Below are positions 50,129 through 63,700 of a stretch of 64,000 bases of DNA, one piece after another. Below the pieces are notes generated by a model, which was given only the letters and a program-made list of their open reading frames with translations, was not told the DNA's origin and did no database searches. Made by a program: the position numbers and the translations under genes. The stretch's first letter is position 1, and the number at the start of each line of letters is the position of its first letter. Source of the DNA: Onchocerca lupi (taxonomy: Eukaryota > Nematoda > Chromadorea > Rhabditida > Onchocercidae); NCBI GenBank assembly GCA_028564675.1, contig JAOVVO010000464.1, forward strand, positions 1-64,000. Reading direction: 5' to 3'.

Positions 50129-53100
50129 TTAAATTGAAGGCAAACATTGTCCATTGAAGGTACTTGCATTGTTTTGAGCAATAATCCTAAAGCCACCATC
50201 AATTGGTTGTTGTTCATTCAATGGACTGTTCATCAAATAAGGCAAACAGTTTGTTGTAAGCTGAAAAATGAGAAATTAAGACAATAACAGCACGGTAAAT
50301 TAAGAGTTCAGGAGGATAGAATGATTTTAAGCTGTTCATTACATTTATTTAAATGCAAATGAACGAAATGATTTGACGATTGCTAAATGTTACCTTCCTT
50401 ACATTCATTCTATGTATTGAATCATACCGGGAAGTCTCAGGATTTCCCAAAAAATCTCAGTCCCTATCATAACTATACCATATCATTAATAAGATAATCA
50501 AGAAACTGTTAGCAATATGTGACATACTCGTTTAGCGGTTGATTTAAGTAATGGAGTATGAAATGCATAACCATCAAAATAATTATGCTGGAGTAATTCA
50601 CTACAAGACCATCGCTTTTCTGGATTTATATCCAAACATTTCTAAATTTTATTATTCTATTATAAAATTTAAAGTTGCAATTTTATTATTCATTCACCAC
50701 AAAATATTATCTAATATTTGATCCCTGATCAGAAGAAAATTTAAGCCTTTCCGTTATGTGATCATCATTATATCGAATATCAAAACATTCCATCTAACTA
50801 GTCGATGATTTCAAATAGCCTTTCTCAATTTCATGTCTCTAAGATTTATGAACTTGCAAAACCCACATTTCCAAAAATTTTTCAAATGCTCAGAATAACA
50901 GTCGAAAAGATTTACATATAAAAAATCAATAATTATTGGCGAAGTTTTTAGTCTTTTAGTCAAATTTTCATACATATCAGGGTTCGGAATCGAAACATCA
51001 TGAATAAACAAATTCGACCGGGGAAGTATTTTTTGCCGCGGTAGAAATTCTCCTGAAATCAAAAATCAACTTAATAATCATACTTGATACTTCAGAATTT
51101 TGACTTTTCAGCTATAATATAAATTTTCTTTCAAACAGATGTCATTTATACTTTAATGCTTTTTAGGAAATATTTCAAATGATGCCCAAGATTGGAATCA
51201 CTTATTCCGAAATTTGAATCGCAAAAGATTACGATATTATCAAACCACATCACATTATCCCAACAATGTTGATAATTTATAACAGAGTTTTTTTATTAGT
51301 TCTATTATTCTTCGATAATAAAAATCACTGTTCCATACCCATAGTTTTCCTAATTAGGTATAACTGATCGATATCAGATCGACCAGGCCAAAGTGCTTCA
51401 CCGGTAATCATTTCAGCGAAAACACAGCCAATTGCCCAAACATCTACTGGTGGTCCATATCGCATAGCACCTATTAGTAACTCTGAAAAAATAATTAAAT
51501 AATTGATTTCAGTAAGGAACAATTGAACGAATATTCCTTGAATTGGACCGAGAATGACTATGACGGTGCATGAAAAACACCAGATTTAAAAGGAATTAAA
51601 GTAGAAAAGAAAAATTAATTTTAAGTAATTTGAAGTAAAACGAAATCAGAAAAACTTGAAAATGCTATATCCGGCTAATACATGATTGAAATGTTTCCGA
51701 GAAGATGCATAAGCATATGGATTAAACAGTATAAGAGGTAATCCGAAGAATCAGCAAGAAAAAAAATTGTCGGATAAATGATAATTAATTATGTTCTTTC
51801 GATAAACTAATTATCATTCTTCCAAAAGAAGGAGGTAATTTTCAAATATAAAAGAAAGAACGACAAGGTAAAGGACATAAGAAAAAATTACCTGGACTCC
51901 TATACCAACGAGTGCCCACGTAATCTGTGTAGAAATCACTCGTATCTACAAAAAAAAAACTATATTATTTGAAAAATTTTTTTCATTTTCGCTTATTTGA
52001 AGTGCTTCCTTTCAATTATGAGATCATGGAAGAAATGATAATCTTTGCTTTCTGAAATTGGCAATGTTAATTTTATACATCTATTGGAAATCCATTTCAT
52101 TTCATGATACACTAAATGTTCGAGAAATATTGATATTCTCAAAAATTGCAATTTAGCCAAGAAAGTAGAAAAATCAAATGTTCAAAATATTATAACATAA
52201 AATTTTTTTCAGAATTAGTAGTTATCATTATCGATCAACAAATAATATTATCAGTAAATTTGCAAAAAAATAGGAAAGCTGTTGGATTGCTTACTTATAA
52301 TTCGGGCAAAACCAAAATCAGCCAATTTTACCACATCATTTTTTGTTAGTAAAATATTTTCAGGTTTTATATCACGATGAATGCAATTAAATGCATGACA
52401 GTATTGTACGGCTTGCAATAATTGATAAATTGTTTTTTTGATAAAAACTTTTGGACATCTAAAAAATTCTTTAAACATCTTTTTCAAAAAATAATTATTG
52501 GTTAAAGTAAGATTAAGGATGAAAAATTATGCATTACCTAATCATATTGTCAGAATAGATAATGGCCTATCTAATAATTCAATATTAAATAATTGATTGT
52601 GATTTTTTAGATACAGTAAAATCTTCTTCATACTTTTATAAATCATGCATAAAAACATTCCATTTACATGAATGGCAAATGAAACAAACCCATTGGGATA
52701 TTTTTCCAATTCATTTAAAACAGTCTTTTCGCAATATTCAAAAACCAAATGCAACTTTCGATTCCTTTTAAAAACTTTAATCAGGGCTATCAAATTTGGA
52801 TGTTTTAGGTGCTGCAAATATTGAAAAGGTATTAAATAATATTAAAATAGAAAAAATTTCTTGAATTATTCTCGCTTTTTAATTGATACTATGGATATTT
52901 TTGCATTTTCGACAATTTATACTCACTTTTAATATTCGAATTTCACGTAAAGCAATTTTTTTGGTTGCTGGGTCATCTTCTGATTCAATGAACTTCTTGA
53001 TTGCAACGATCTAAAGGTAAAATATTAGAATTTTGTTGTAATGAACTGTTAAATTGATTTATTTACTTCGCTAATCAACATTTTATTATCAAGAAAATTT

Positions 53101-53827
53101 ATTTTCCATAATCTGATATTCGTTCTTATTATAATATTCGGACAATTTTATATATCGTATTTAATTTAAGCAAATAAAGATAAAAAAATTAAACAAGGAA
53201 CTGAAAGATGCATGATAATCCCAAATAAAAAATATACTCAAAATTCATGCATAAAATGTAAGATTTGTTTTTTTGCAAGACAATATGTTTGCGGTGCCTA
53301 GGAAAAATTCAAAAAGAACTTAGACAACTAAATGGTCGTGTCGCTAGAAGATACAATGAATCTTATATTTAAAATTAACTTATTCTTAATCATTACATAT
53401 ACAATTACCCAAATCAGTTAATGAAATACTTCTTAACTCGTTATATAAACAATAACTGAATCAATTAATGAAATATTTCTTAGCCCGTTACGTAAATAAT
53501 AACCGAGTCAATTAATTAAATGTTTTTTAGAGTTGTTACATAAATAATAACCGAGTTAATTATTGAAATACTTCTTAGCTCATTGCGTAAACAATAACCG
53601 AGTCAATTGATGAAATACTTCTTAACTTATTGAGCAACTAATAATCGAATCAATTATTGAAATACTTTCCAATTAGTTAGTTACATAAACTGAGTTAGCA
53701 AATGTTCTATGTATAATATATGAGGGGAAAATTTGTAGCTTACCTGTCCTGTTTCTTTATTATAACACTTATATACAATGCCATAAGAACCTTCGCCAAT
53801 TTTTGCCAATTTTTGATATTTATCCAT
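50129..53827 (-). CDS. Cyclin-dependent kinase-like (CDKL1-4 type) protein kinase
   Basis: CDKL kinases are CMGC Ser/Thr kinases linked to cilia length in several animals. Exons 53827-53744, 53010-52927, 52811-52690, 52458-52295, 51945-51892, 51482-51339, 51052-50916, 50641-50528 and 50260-50129 join in frame to 344 residues. Kinase motifs in order: GEGSYGIVYKC (P-loop), IVAIKKFIES (catalytic Lys), NCIHRDIKPENILL (catalytic loop), ADFGFAR, and the activation segment FYTDYVGTRWYRSPELL. TDY is the MAPK-like dual-phosphorylation motif typical of CDKL. Then come DVWAIGCVFAEMITGEALWP, INPEKRWSCSELLQHNYF and a 43-residue tail. The tail is short compared with CDKL5. The ATG follows a TTTTAG acceptor by 14 bases (first base 53841). 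Intron 1 contains a minisatellite. Confidence 0.92.
53405..53696. repeat. Minisatellite with a unit of about 48 bases, 5-6 copies
   Basis: The motif ATAACCGAGTCAATTAATGA, followed by AATACTTCTTAGC..GTTACGTAA, recurs at roughly 48-base steps with base changes between copies. It lies in intron 1 of the CDKL gene. Divergence between copies shows it is older than the 40-bp duplication at 24102. Confidence 0.8.
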
Positions 53828-53841
53828 AATCAAATATTTCA

Positions 53842-56745
53842 CTAAAACAATTTAAGTTAGACTGGATGTAAATTAGGAATAACAACCGGAAATATTTCTT
53901 AATTGTACATAATTCTATACTTTCATCCAAAATTGTTTTGTGAAAACCAGAATTTCTGCACAATTTATTATAAAAAATTATGAAAAGAAAAAAGAAATGA
54001 AAAAGGAAAATATTGAGAAAGCGGCAAATAGAATTGCTTGAAGAAAAATACTTAAGAAGGCGTGAACTATTATCACAATGGATGAAAGAGACACATTTAT
54101 ACTTTAACACTTCATAGATTGTGCATAATTTGATCCCAACTTTCACTGCCTTAATAAAAACTCGATAAAATTCTAAAAAGTTCTTAGAAACCCGGAAGTT
54201 CTGCAAAAATTTGACACGACAATTTCATTGAAGACGTAATAAATTCAAATTAGAATTTATCAGAAAAGAAAATAAAATGAGAAAGCATAGGGTTTTTTAG
54301 CTTTCGCAAATGTTTTCTGCAAAAAGTGCATTTTCATTTCCTTGAAAATACTGCAACAATTTCAAATTTATTTTTGAAATTTCTTTTTTTTCGTGAATTT
54401 AACTTCTATTCTAATGAGTTCTATTTTTTTAAATAAGACAAATCAAAATTCAAAATGTATATATAAATCAAGTTTTAGGGTCGTACGAAACTCGATGATG
54501 AAATTAAATTTGAATTCTCATATCCTAGCGATTAATTCATTTAATTCATTCATCAACTTGGCTGTTATTGATTTTATTTGAAAAATTTCTAAGACAAATA
54601 TTCTTCTTATGGTTGCTTCCTTGATAAGAAAATAAATAAAAAAAAAAGTGAGGCATTAAAAAATTAGTAGACTTTTTGGAAATTTTTGACAGAAATTCAT
54701 GAAGTTTATTACGGTCAGAAATTGAAGAAGTAGGTAATAAAAAATATTCCTAAGTATTGCAATTCTTAAAGATAACAAATAAAAAATCTGCTTAAATTGA
54801 AATTTTAGCTCAAACTTAAAGTCTTTCAGAGCTTGTGCCGTATGTTAAATTAATTCGATCAATATTTTACACTAATAAATACTGCAATTCTACCTGCTGC
54901 TAGTTAAATAAAATTGATTCATTGTTAATATGTTGTCATAACGACCAACCATAAATCTGTTTTTCATACGTTGTTTAAGGCTGCTATTCAATAAATCATG
55001 GCTTAAATAAAAAGAATGGCCAATCAATTCTACAATTTTGATTTTATAATAACCTCCTTAATATAGTAGCTTGTTTCAGGAAAAAGTATGCCAAATTTCT
55101 TTTCCCTAATTTAATTGCCAAATCAAAAGAAATACTGAAAAAAAAGACAAAACCACAATATACTGAAAAGCTATAATAAATGAACTTTGCAAACTTTCTC
55201 GAGATTTGAATGATCCTATTAGTTCCCAACTACTCAAAACTAATGTTAACTGAAAAGTTCAGAAATTCTCTAGTTAAGCAATCAGTCCGGAATTCTTCCG
55301 CATAAGAATTCTGAAATTTCTGAAATTTTATCAGTTCGGCATCAGCTGTTAAGCTTTAAAAGTATGTTCAAAATGCTAAAGATATCTTTTCATTGACTTA
55401 TATGGTCTTCAATTTTTTCTTAGTTTTAACCATTATCATTGAAATTTCAATATATGAACAACATTTGATCCCTCAAACTTTTTATCGCACTAATCATTAT
55501 TTAAATGCAAAAATTTAAACCAAATGTCTTCTGCTTGGAAAAAAACGCTCCCTTTCTCAAATAGGGCTAAATTTACTCGAAAATTGAATTATTTATAATT
55601 TAGATGATTCATAAAACATAAAAAAATGTTTCGCTATGACAAATAAATGACTTTTATAGCAAAATATGTATAGTTAAAATAAAACGTGATATTCGCAAAC
55701 CGAGTGGTGGTATTTTATGGCAAGTGATAAGTATGTGAGAGGAAATTCAATTTTGTCAAATCATAAAAATGATTGGTAACATAATAATAATGCTAAATAT
55801 TTGCTTCTTTACTTTCCGAGACTTTGTTTATTCACACGCAGTTAAAATATTTTGGAATTATTTACCAACTTTAAAATTTTTACTTCCAGAGCATTGAAAA
55901 TATGTAAACAATAACTGGTGAAATTTCAAGATTAAAGTTTAACAAAATGAAAAGAATTTTAATTTGTGAGGGATCGAAAAGCATCATATATTATCAAATT
56001 AAATATACTTATTAATGTTATGGCAAGCCCATTGAAAAAAAAATTATTAATACTTTATGAAAATAAACAATGATTGGAGCGTAACCATAGCAAAAGTTCG
56101 GAATGAAATGTAAACAAATAATTGATAAATTATTTATCACTTCAATACAAAACGATATTCAAGAATAAAAAAAAGGAAAGGATAAAAGGATAAATTTTCG
56201 GCTATCAATGAGTAAAATAAATTTTCTCATAGTATTAAAAGAGTTAAAGATATCATTCTTCTATCATTTATCACTATACCAAACTTTTACTCCTCAAATA
56301 AAATTTGTATCAATTTCCAATAAAATTTGATTAAATAAATGGAATACTAAAGTGATGTGCCATCAATATCTTTGGATAGACTAAATTTTTATTCTTTTTT
56401 CTATCCAATTTATCAGATCTATTCTTCAAGACTTTTTTTTACTTTTTTTCAGATTTAAACCAAATTTAAGGTTATTTTTGTATCATCGACTTATCAACAA
56501 AACAAATCCATATGAATTTGAACATTCAGTTGACATAAACGCTTAGCACAAGCTAGTAATGTATATTACCTTCGATGTTCATAAAACAATGGCCTTGCCC
56601 TTTGTATTTTGGCCTATGTGACAATGAACTTTCATTTTAAATCTAATTACTAATATAGAATCAGTTACCATCTAATTTCGTTGCTTTTATAAAAGCGCTG
56701 AAATTTGTGAACAAAGAGAAAAAGATTTTAATCGAAAGAAATTTC
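53842..56745. other. Spacer between the CDKL kinase gene and the M1 aminopeptidase gene
   Basis: It holds the kinase promoter on the left and the aminopeptidase 3' UTR on the right. A 128-codon - strand frame (53820-54206) overlaps the kinase start in another frame and is rich in Phe, Leu and Ile as expected by chance here. No gene is supported. Confidence 0.5.
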
Positions 56746-57674
56746 TCAAAGTTGTAAATATTTTGACATAAATTCGATAATTTCATTAGCGTATTTTGCA
56801 TTCCAATTCATTCGTCTCTTAATATCTGTTCGAATATGAGAAATAACAGGTTTTAATTTCTTCATTAATGGTCCATATTTTTCTTCGAATGTATTCAGCT
56901 AAAAATAAAACTAAAGATTTCTAGTGTTAAATTATAAAAAACAATAAATTTTCAGATTCATTTCAACAAAAATCCAGTCTTTAACTGGTACATTTTAAGT
57001 ATTATTATTGTTTTTTAATTTAAAAGCTGAAAATAAATATGAAAGCATCTTCAAGAATAATGTTAAGAAAACTCGACAATTCCTCTTAATGATTATGACT
57101 GCATCATTTAAATACTATTCAGAAAAGAAATAAATGAAGAAATCATATACTTTTTTTTCATGCAGTAATGTTTATTAAAAGTTATTTTCTTATTTTTACA
57201 TCCTTGTTTCATTCACATTCCTATTTTAAGAATATCGAAAGTTATCAATTAATTTACACAAATCATGCATGCAAATTATCATGCAAGACTTGCATTTTAG
57301 CACCTGATGACTACTAAATTCAATAATTATGATATGCCATTAAGCTGAAAATAAATATAAAAGGTCTTCTTTAATTTGGTTTACATAATTGTAAAATTAC
57401 CAACTTTTATCAAATCTTCTTTTGTTCCATATCCTCTTGCCATTTGAATCATGAAGAAAGGTCCATACTTTTCATGTCTATAATTGAAAAATTTTCATTT
57501 TAATCAGCGCATTATAAAGTGAAATGTTGATTGCAATCAATGAAATGAAAAATTAAATTTTGAAGAAATGCAATAAATAAAATTTACCTCTTAATGAGTT
57601 CAGCAAAATTATTAAATAAATACTGTTCAATTATTCCATTATCATAATTTTTCCTAAAAAGAAAGTTTTGTTTT

Positions 57675-57706
<32 letters not shown>

Positions 57707-60700
57707 GGATCAGTTCAATGATAAATATAAAATCAGTTCAATGATAAATATAAAATGGTAATGAAAAAGAGTTGAGTGAATTAATTAATTAATAATTTTC
57801 TATATGAAGACATTCTTGTTGTCATAAATCCAATAACCTTGAGAGTTCGTATAATTTAGGTCGAAAATCAGTGTCTTTCTCTTTTTTGGTCAATACTTCT
57901 TTTACCAGTCTGAAAAAAAAAGAAAAACTTTAGTAAATTGGGAGGAAACTTCATAGAAGGCTTTCAAATAAGTAATCTTCCTGAACAAAAATTATTATAT
58001 TTTTAGCAATTGTATTGAAAATTGAGCAACAAATCAAAGTTGGAATTTAAAATTAGATTGAAACTATTTAACTGTCTAGAATAATTCCTTAATAAATAAA
58101 TTAAATAGCAAAATTAAGTATTATATCTACTTACACTTCAATGTAAGAATGATTAGAGCTACTGGTAAGTGCGGAAAAAACTCTATCACGTTCAACATGA
58201 TATTCTTCTGCGTGAAACTTGCTAATCATAAATTCCAATTCTGTCTGATTACCGTATTTGGATGCTACCATATAAGCAGTATTCCGTAAGCTTGGTTCTA
58301 TTCTTCAAACATATAATTAAATTATGGACGTTTTAAATTCATGATACCTTTTAGAAATAAATTACTGAAGTTTTTGCTGAAGCAAATAACAAAATAATTA
58401 ACAATTCTGTGATATAAAAGCGGAACTTATTTAATCTTTTTAGTTAATAAGTTTTGCCGCTATATCAGAATAGATAATATTACTTGTTTCGTTTCGTACT
58501 ATGATAACTAAGTTTTCATATTTCAATAGGTCATTAAAAAATAGCTTAAAAATATTCAAAACTAGGGAAACAATGAATTGAAACCGATATAGCATGTACA
58601 TTACATTCATACAAATATTTAATAAACCAATAAGCCAAACCATTTTTTATGCGCCAAATTTAGATAGTATATCGTCAAATGATATTAATCTGGTTACCTT
58701 TTTGTTCTCATTGTTTCCAAATTTGGGGATAAAAAATTCAAAAAAAAAAAAAAAAATCAAGCTCGTTTTATTATTTATTCTGTTTTCATGCAAATAAATA
58801 GCTATACTGGTCATATTCTTGACGACTGATGCGTTCAGTGACTGGATTTCGATCAAAGTTGAATGTAAATATCTTTTCATATCCACAAAGATGGAAAAGA
58901 GATTGAAGAAGGAAGTTGGAATCTACACAGAAATATTAGTTGGTTTCTAAAAAAATTAGTTAATGCTAAATATGACTATCTATTAAATATTCCGGCTAAA
59001 AAGCAAAAAAATTTGTAAATTCCGTTTTACCTGTTGCAAGGATTGCTGAGTATTTTTCGGGAACAGTTCTTGTAAAGTCCTGTCAAGCGTGATTGGAATA
59101 TCTGAATACATCGTTTATATCCACCAGCACACATTTTTAAGTATATCAGTTCCCTTATAAATCTAAATAAAAAAAAAAAATTACAAAAACTTCGGAAAAC
59201 AGAAACTCCGTCACCATTTCTTCCATCTATCTTTTCCTTATCGTTTCAATGGTGTATCACCTATTTCAAATATAAATAAGTCTAAATTAAAGATGGATAA
59301 TTAATACACAATTATTTGCTTAATAATATTCTAATTCGTACGTGAAAAGTAAACAGATGAAATAAACTTTCAACGTGTACACGTACTCAAATTCCATATT
59401 GTATGAAGCATCTGAGTTTGTTTCAGCTTTAATGATTCGATCGTACGATGGTTCCATAAGAAATTGTATATATTTCTGCAATTTCGAATAATTACGGCCA
59501 AATCAAAAGTTCCAATAAATGCTGCACCTCATCTGTCCCAACTTTCGAGAATGATCTGAAAGTGGTCGACGAGTTGGCAACTTGAATTTCACAACCAAAG
59601 TTGCAATAGTTCGGGTGTCATCTATTCATCATCAGACAGTTCAAAGCTTGCATTGATCAGTTCAATTACTTAAAGATCTAATTCTTTAAAAATTATGATA
59701 GCAATTGAAAGTTTATAAAAAATAAGATTTACATTGAAAAGTGACGCATTGGGATGACGATGCACGCGATATAAGATGGTTTCAAATCGACTTAAAAAAG
59801 TAATAAATGGCACAACTTTCGTTTCATTCCTGAGATATAATGACATTTTCATTGGTATCGTATACGGAATACGTCCGGTTTCAGCTAACACAAATGCATC
59901 ATCTGAAAATTCCCGAAATTATAATGAAAACGAATGATTTTTTCCTAATATCAGGAAAACTCTGAAATATATAATCAAATCGTCAGTTGATAGTTTCGTG
60001 AGTTTCAAAATGATTGCTCTCGATGAGATTCAGAATAATGGCTGATGAAAAAAAAAGTAAATTTAACTCTTCTAGGTTAAGTAGTAAATGAAAAAATAAG
60101 TAAGTACCGAGTAATTTAAGTCGCGTTGACACAGAAAAATAATTATGCTTGTAGAGTAAATGATCAATGAGAAGTTTCCAATAGTTAAGCTCATATTCGA
60201 CACGATAATAACCGTGAAAATCTGGATCTAGCACAAACGTACGTGATCCATGCAATAGTATTACTGAAATTTATGAAATAATCATACCATATTGATAATT
60301 CATTTATTTTTTGATATTTGAATTATCAAAATTATTGATTCGAAAAGCGATGCTGTAGCATTCAGATGTGATCATTGCTTTGTTACAATCGTCTTTTACT
60401 CTATCCGGGTCATGGGTCAAGATATAACATATATATTGTGCATATGACAATGTCAGGATTGCACTCGGATAATCAAGAAGTCATATGTTTGTCGGAATAA
60501 TTGAATATGATAAATTCAGCTTACTTTTTTTACCTTCTTCTAACCAATTAACTTCACTGTGTCGATTTTCCCGTGTAAATATTGGTACTTTCCACTGTGT
60601 ATTAGCAAATTCACTCTTATTATCAAAATCAAATATTTTTTGGGTGATTTCAAAGTAATTACCAGCTTTTCGAACCTAATAACAGAGTATAATACTTCAT

Positions 60701-63700
60701 TTTAGTAAGATAAAACACTTTTACTCATCTCGGAGAAATAGTAATTAAAACAGAACCGTAAATATTTTTATGATTATTTTTATATTCTAAATAAAATTGA
60801 AGGATCAGTTATTCGTCTCTTTTATAATATGAATCTTTTCTCATATAACTTTACTTCTTTTAAGAATTTAAATTTTCTTGTAGTTTAATTTATTTTCTTT
60901 TTATCTTCTCTTCATATCACTACTAATTTCCTGCATAGATTTTTCCTGTTTCTATGCAATTACAACAAATTGATTTTGGTATCAAGAAAATATTTTAAAA
61001 AAATTTTTAAAAATTCAAAAACAATAAAAGAAAAAAGTGAAAGTGAAATTAATAGCAGACCTTTAGCAATGGAAATCCTTTTTGATAAATCCATGAATCA
61101 ATATAATCATAAACCGAAAAATTAGTGCCCAAAAAAGGATCACGATGATGGTCGATTGCCTTGAAAATTCTTCAACAAGGATAGTTGGTGAATTAATTAT
61201 GCAATAGTAATAATAATTAATTAATCGATGTAAAATAAATGAAAAAAAAAGACTTGGCAAATTGTTTCAAAATTTTATTCCAGATTTTAAATTTGATATA
61301 TGTTTCTTAAAAACTTCAAATAAAATGTGAACTTCATAAATATTTGCTTGTTTAATGTGTTGTATTTTTTATGATTATTAGATTATTTATCGAATACACT
61401 AACTTTTCTTTAGAATCTCACAATATTAGCTCTCAAATCTTAATTTATTTAATAATTGAAATCATATACTTACTTTGAAAAACTAGTCAAGAAGTCATTC
61501 TTTCCAGCATTTGCATAAGCAAATTCTATCAGATAGAGATTTAATCCTTTACGAAATACTTCTTCACCAATTGTTGATTCTATCATACGGATTACTGCAG
61601 CTCCCTAGATATGTGGTATTTGAAATATCGGTGAAACAAAATAAGTGATAAAATAATGGATTGATCGTATTTACAATATTCTGTGGTATACGTATTTTCT
61701 ATAGAAAGCATTGAAATCATTCAATCATTTAGCTAAAAATGACGCGCTCAAGATAATTAATGTACGATGTAACTTTTAATTTTGACGTTTGCTAATTACT
61801 TAATTATTGTACTATTTATGATAAGCAATTTAGCATTAACTATGATTTGTGGGTTCTCAAAGATCCATAATCTTTGTTTTTCAATTTTCTTGGTTTTAAT
61901 AAAACTATCAGTAGTGACAGCAGCATCGTTCAGTTGAATGGATAGTCATAATAATCATTCTAATCCATTATCATATACTATTCATTCAACTGCTCGATAC
62001 TGATATTCTCTCAAGAATCTAATTTAAGCAATACGATAAGAACGAATGACTGTATGGAATCATATCAAATACCTTATTATAAATTATTTTGATATCTTGA
62101 CCGTGTATACGATCACTATTTTCTTTTAAACTTATCGGTTGCGTCACTGATGTATGCTGATCACTGGACAGTGCTTTTAACGTAATATCAGCCGCAAAAT
62201 ACTGTGACTGCAAGGAAATAATTATTCCACATTTGATTGTTTGAGAATTTCATCAAACATTTCAAATGAATTCAATAGATAATCAGTAAGATTAACTAAT
62301 ATTTTTCCTAAAATCTACTTAAATTTAAATATGCTACTATCTTTTCCTGAAAATAAGATCTAACCGGAAAATAAACTTTGGCATATTTCTTTAGAATGCT
62401 TATAATATGATAGATGTTTATTATTTCGTTTGCAATATATAACAAACGCTTTTGAATTATAAAATAATAGTATTAATATAAAATTACGTTTAAATAAATT
62501 TCTGGAAATGAGTACTATTATATCTTTTAGCTAATTAAAGATTCGGTTCAATTTTCGGTATACAATCTGTTTTGATTTGAAATGGATTTAATTTAATTTA
62601 ATGGTTAGTGTTGTTGGGACCTCTACGAAAATCAGTGTACAATTACTGCAATTAATTTTGACTAGATTTAATAGGAATCTCAAATATTATATCACATTTT
62701 GATACAAACTATATTTTTTATTGCAGTTTTTTTCCTTTTCCACATTTTAGTGGAAAGAAAAAAATTTTTCGTAGCACTTTTCACGCCGGAAAAAATTTCA
62801 GATATAAAATACCATTCGCAGTGTCGTGTTTTCAACAAAATCTGCTGCTTTTTGACCCATCATCGTTGCAAAACCTTCGTTCAACCATAAATCATTCCAC
62901 CAACGCATTGTTACCAAATTTCCAAACCACTAAAAACAGAAATTGAAATTTCATAGATTTGCTGGAGCCTTCTAATCCTTTTTCTCATTAATTTTATTAT
63001 ATATGACGTCACTGTACTGAATACTAATTAGTCTTGGCTAGATGTGTCGCATAACATTTAAATGATAAATCCATAATTTTTAGAACTATTACATGGATGG
63101 ACAATATTAGCTATTGCTGAAACTTGATGCTATGATATTTCACAATTGCTAATTACCCATTTTCTTGAAAACTATCAAAGAATTGATAATTTCTTGATAT
63201 CTACCACTTTAGACGAGAATTTACCATATGTGCGATTTCATGTGCAATAACATCTGTGACAACTCTCCTTTCACGTAAACTATTTAGACGTTGGTTATAA
63301 ATCATTAACTTTTGGCGTACAGTAATTAGACCCCAATTTTCCATCGCCAAAACACGTAATTCAGGTACTGTGAAAATATCTAAAATAAAACTAATGAAAT
63401 ACAGATGGAAAGTGATTAATAAAAAATTCAATTCATTAATAATTTTAATTAATGAGGAAAAGAGACAAAGAAGGACAGAAAATTTAAGCAAAGCAAGGAA
63501 AAAATTTCTATACTTTTTTTCTTATGCTTGGCAAATTCAAATAAATAATGAAAAGTAATACAGTTTTATGTACATTCGGAGATTTCTCCAGTGCTAAATT
63601 GGTAACATATTCTTTTCGATTCATTCATCATTCTATTTAATATCTTAATTGGACTGGTAAGTGAAGGAGTTGTCATTTTAAAAATTAAAAGATGGAAAAA

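Noticed and set aside
53820..54206. 128-codon - strand frame upstream of the CDKL kinase
   Set aside because: It overlaps the kinase start out of frame and has chance-like Phe/Leu/Ile composition.
58647..58925. Open frames between aminopeptidase exons
   Set aside because: The flanking exons join in phase (AG plus A) to give the conserved IEPSLR block directly; including this segment breaks the frame.
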